Shown here: one piece after another, positions 63,976 to 64,000 of the stretch | Numbering within the stretch: position 1 is the stretch's first letter | Layout: each line of letters opens with the position of its first letter | Assembly: GCF_900107795.1 (NCBI RefSeq) | Contig: NZ_FNRL01000003.1 | Coordinates: forward strand, 248,001-312,000 | Origin: Chitinophaga terrae (ex Kim and Jung 2007) | GTDB lineage: Bacteria; Bacteroidota; Bacteroidia; Chitinophagales; Chitinophagaceae | DNA length: 64,000 bases | Reading direction: 5' to 3' | Program-made: the position numbers and the translations under genes | The notes under the pieces: model-generated | What the model was told of the DNA's origin: nothing | Seen by the model: only the letters and a program-made list of their open reading frames with translations | Databases searched by the model: none

Positions 63976-64000
63976 AATAATTAACAATTTGGAATCCCAA

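Noticed and set aside
1..64000. CRISPR array, prophage or insertion sequence
   Set aside because: No evenly spaced repeat-spacer array, integrase, transposase or phage structural gene was seen; the only sizeable repeat is the 12.1-kb element, which has no transposase.

Overview
The window reads as chromosome of a Bacteroidota member, most likely a Chitinophagaceae/Chitinophaga-type organism. This is inferred from gene content: two SusC/SusD outer-membrane uptake pairs, an ECF sigma/FecR switch, TAnnTTTG-type promoter boxes, few Shine-Dalgarno sites, and an exosortase N/VIT-protein pair. No rRNA, tRNA, CRISPR, phage or insertion sequence was recognised, and the gene order looks like ordinary core plus lifestyle genes.

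Layout. 1-5.1 kb: the 3' end of a galactose-mutarotase gene, then a susC-susD pair on the minus strand. 5.5-10 kb: a degenerate GIY-YIG-like protein, then the XrtN cassette (VIT-domain membrane protein with a PEP-type tail, overlapped by its exosortase). 10-13.8 kb: a lipase, a PorT-like barrel, an unusual 263-bp repeat element, an aldose epimerase and a small barrel. 13.9-20.2 kb: a tripartite RND efflux operon with its TetR regulator and three matching operator-like palindromes. 20.2-29.3 kb: DyP peroxidase, bestrophin, an RsbQ-type hydrolase with a GAF-PAS partner, a HAD protein, a Nudix-type regulator, a phosphodiesterase/alkaline-phosphatase fusion, a YdeN-like hydrolase, a gene-free stretch with hairpins, and queG.

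29.4-39.7 kb: two adjacent DUF3857/transglutaminase-fold proteins, then sigma-FecR-SusC-SusD on the plus strand. 39.7-50.7 kb: a DUF937/OmpA protein, clpB, a guanine deaminase, two tandem sigma/zinc-finger anti-sigma pairs, an NlpC/P60 peptidase, pyrophosphatase, a DUF4878 lipoprotein and phoH. 51.3-54.4 kb: a multi-PAS histidine kinase with a single-domain response regulator. 54.4-60.8 kb: thrA-thrB-thrC-TPR lipoprotein-rpe on the minus strand, preceded by a 36-codon threonine/isoleucine-rich leader ORF. 61.6-64 kb: hmgA and hpd for tyrosine/homogentisate breakdown, preceded by short repeats.

The least expected signals are the thr leader peptide (attenuation-type control in a Bacteroidota genome), the RsbQ plus GAF-PAS module with no output domain, the degenerate sigma factor paired with a TPR-bearing anti-sigma, the long inverted/tandem repeat at 12.1-12.35 kb, and the cluster of palindromes and repeats between thrA and hmgA. 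Coordinates and residues were read by eye; family names rest on motif recognition, not on searches.
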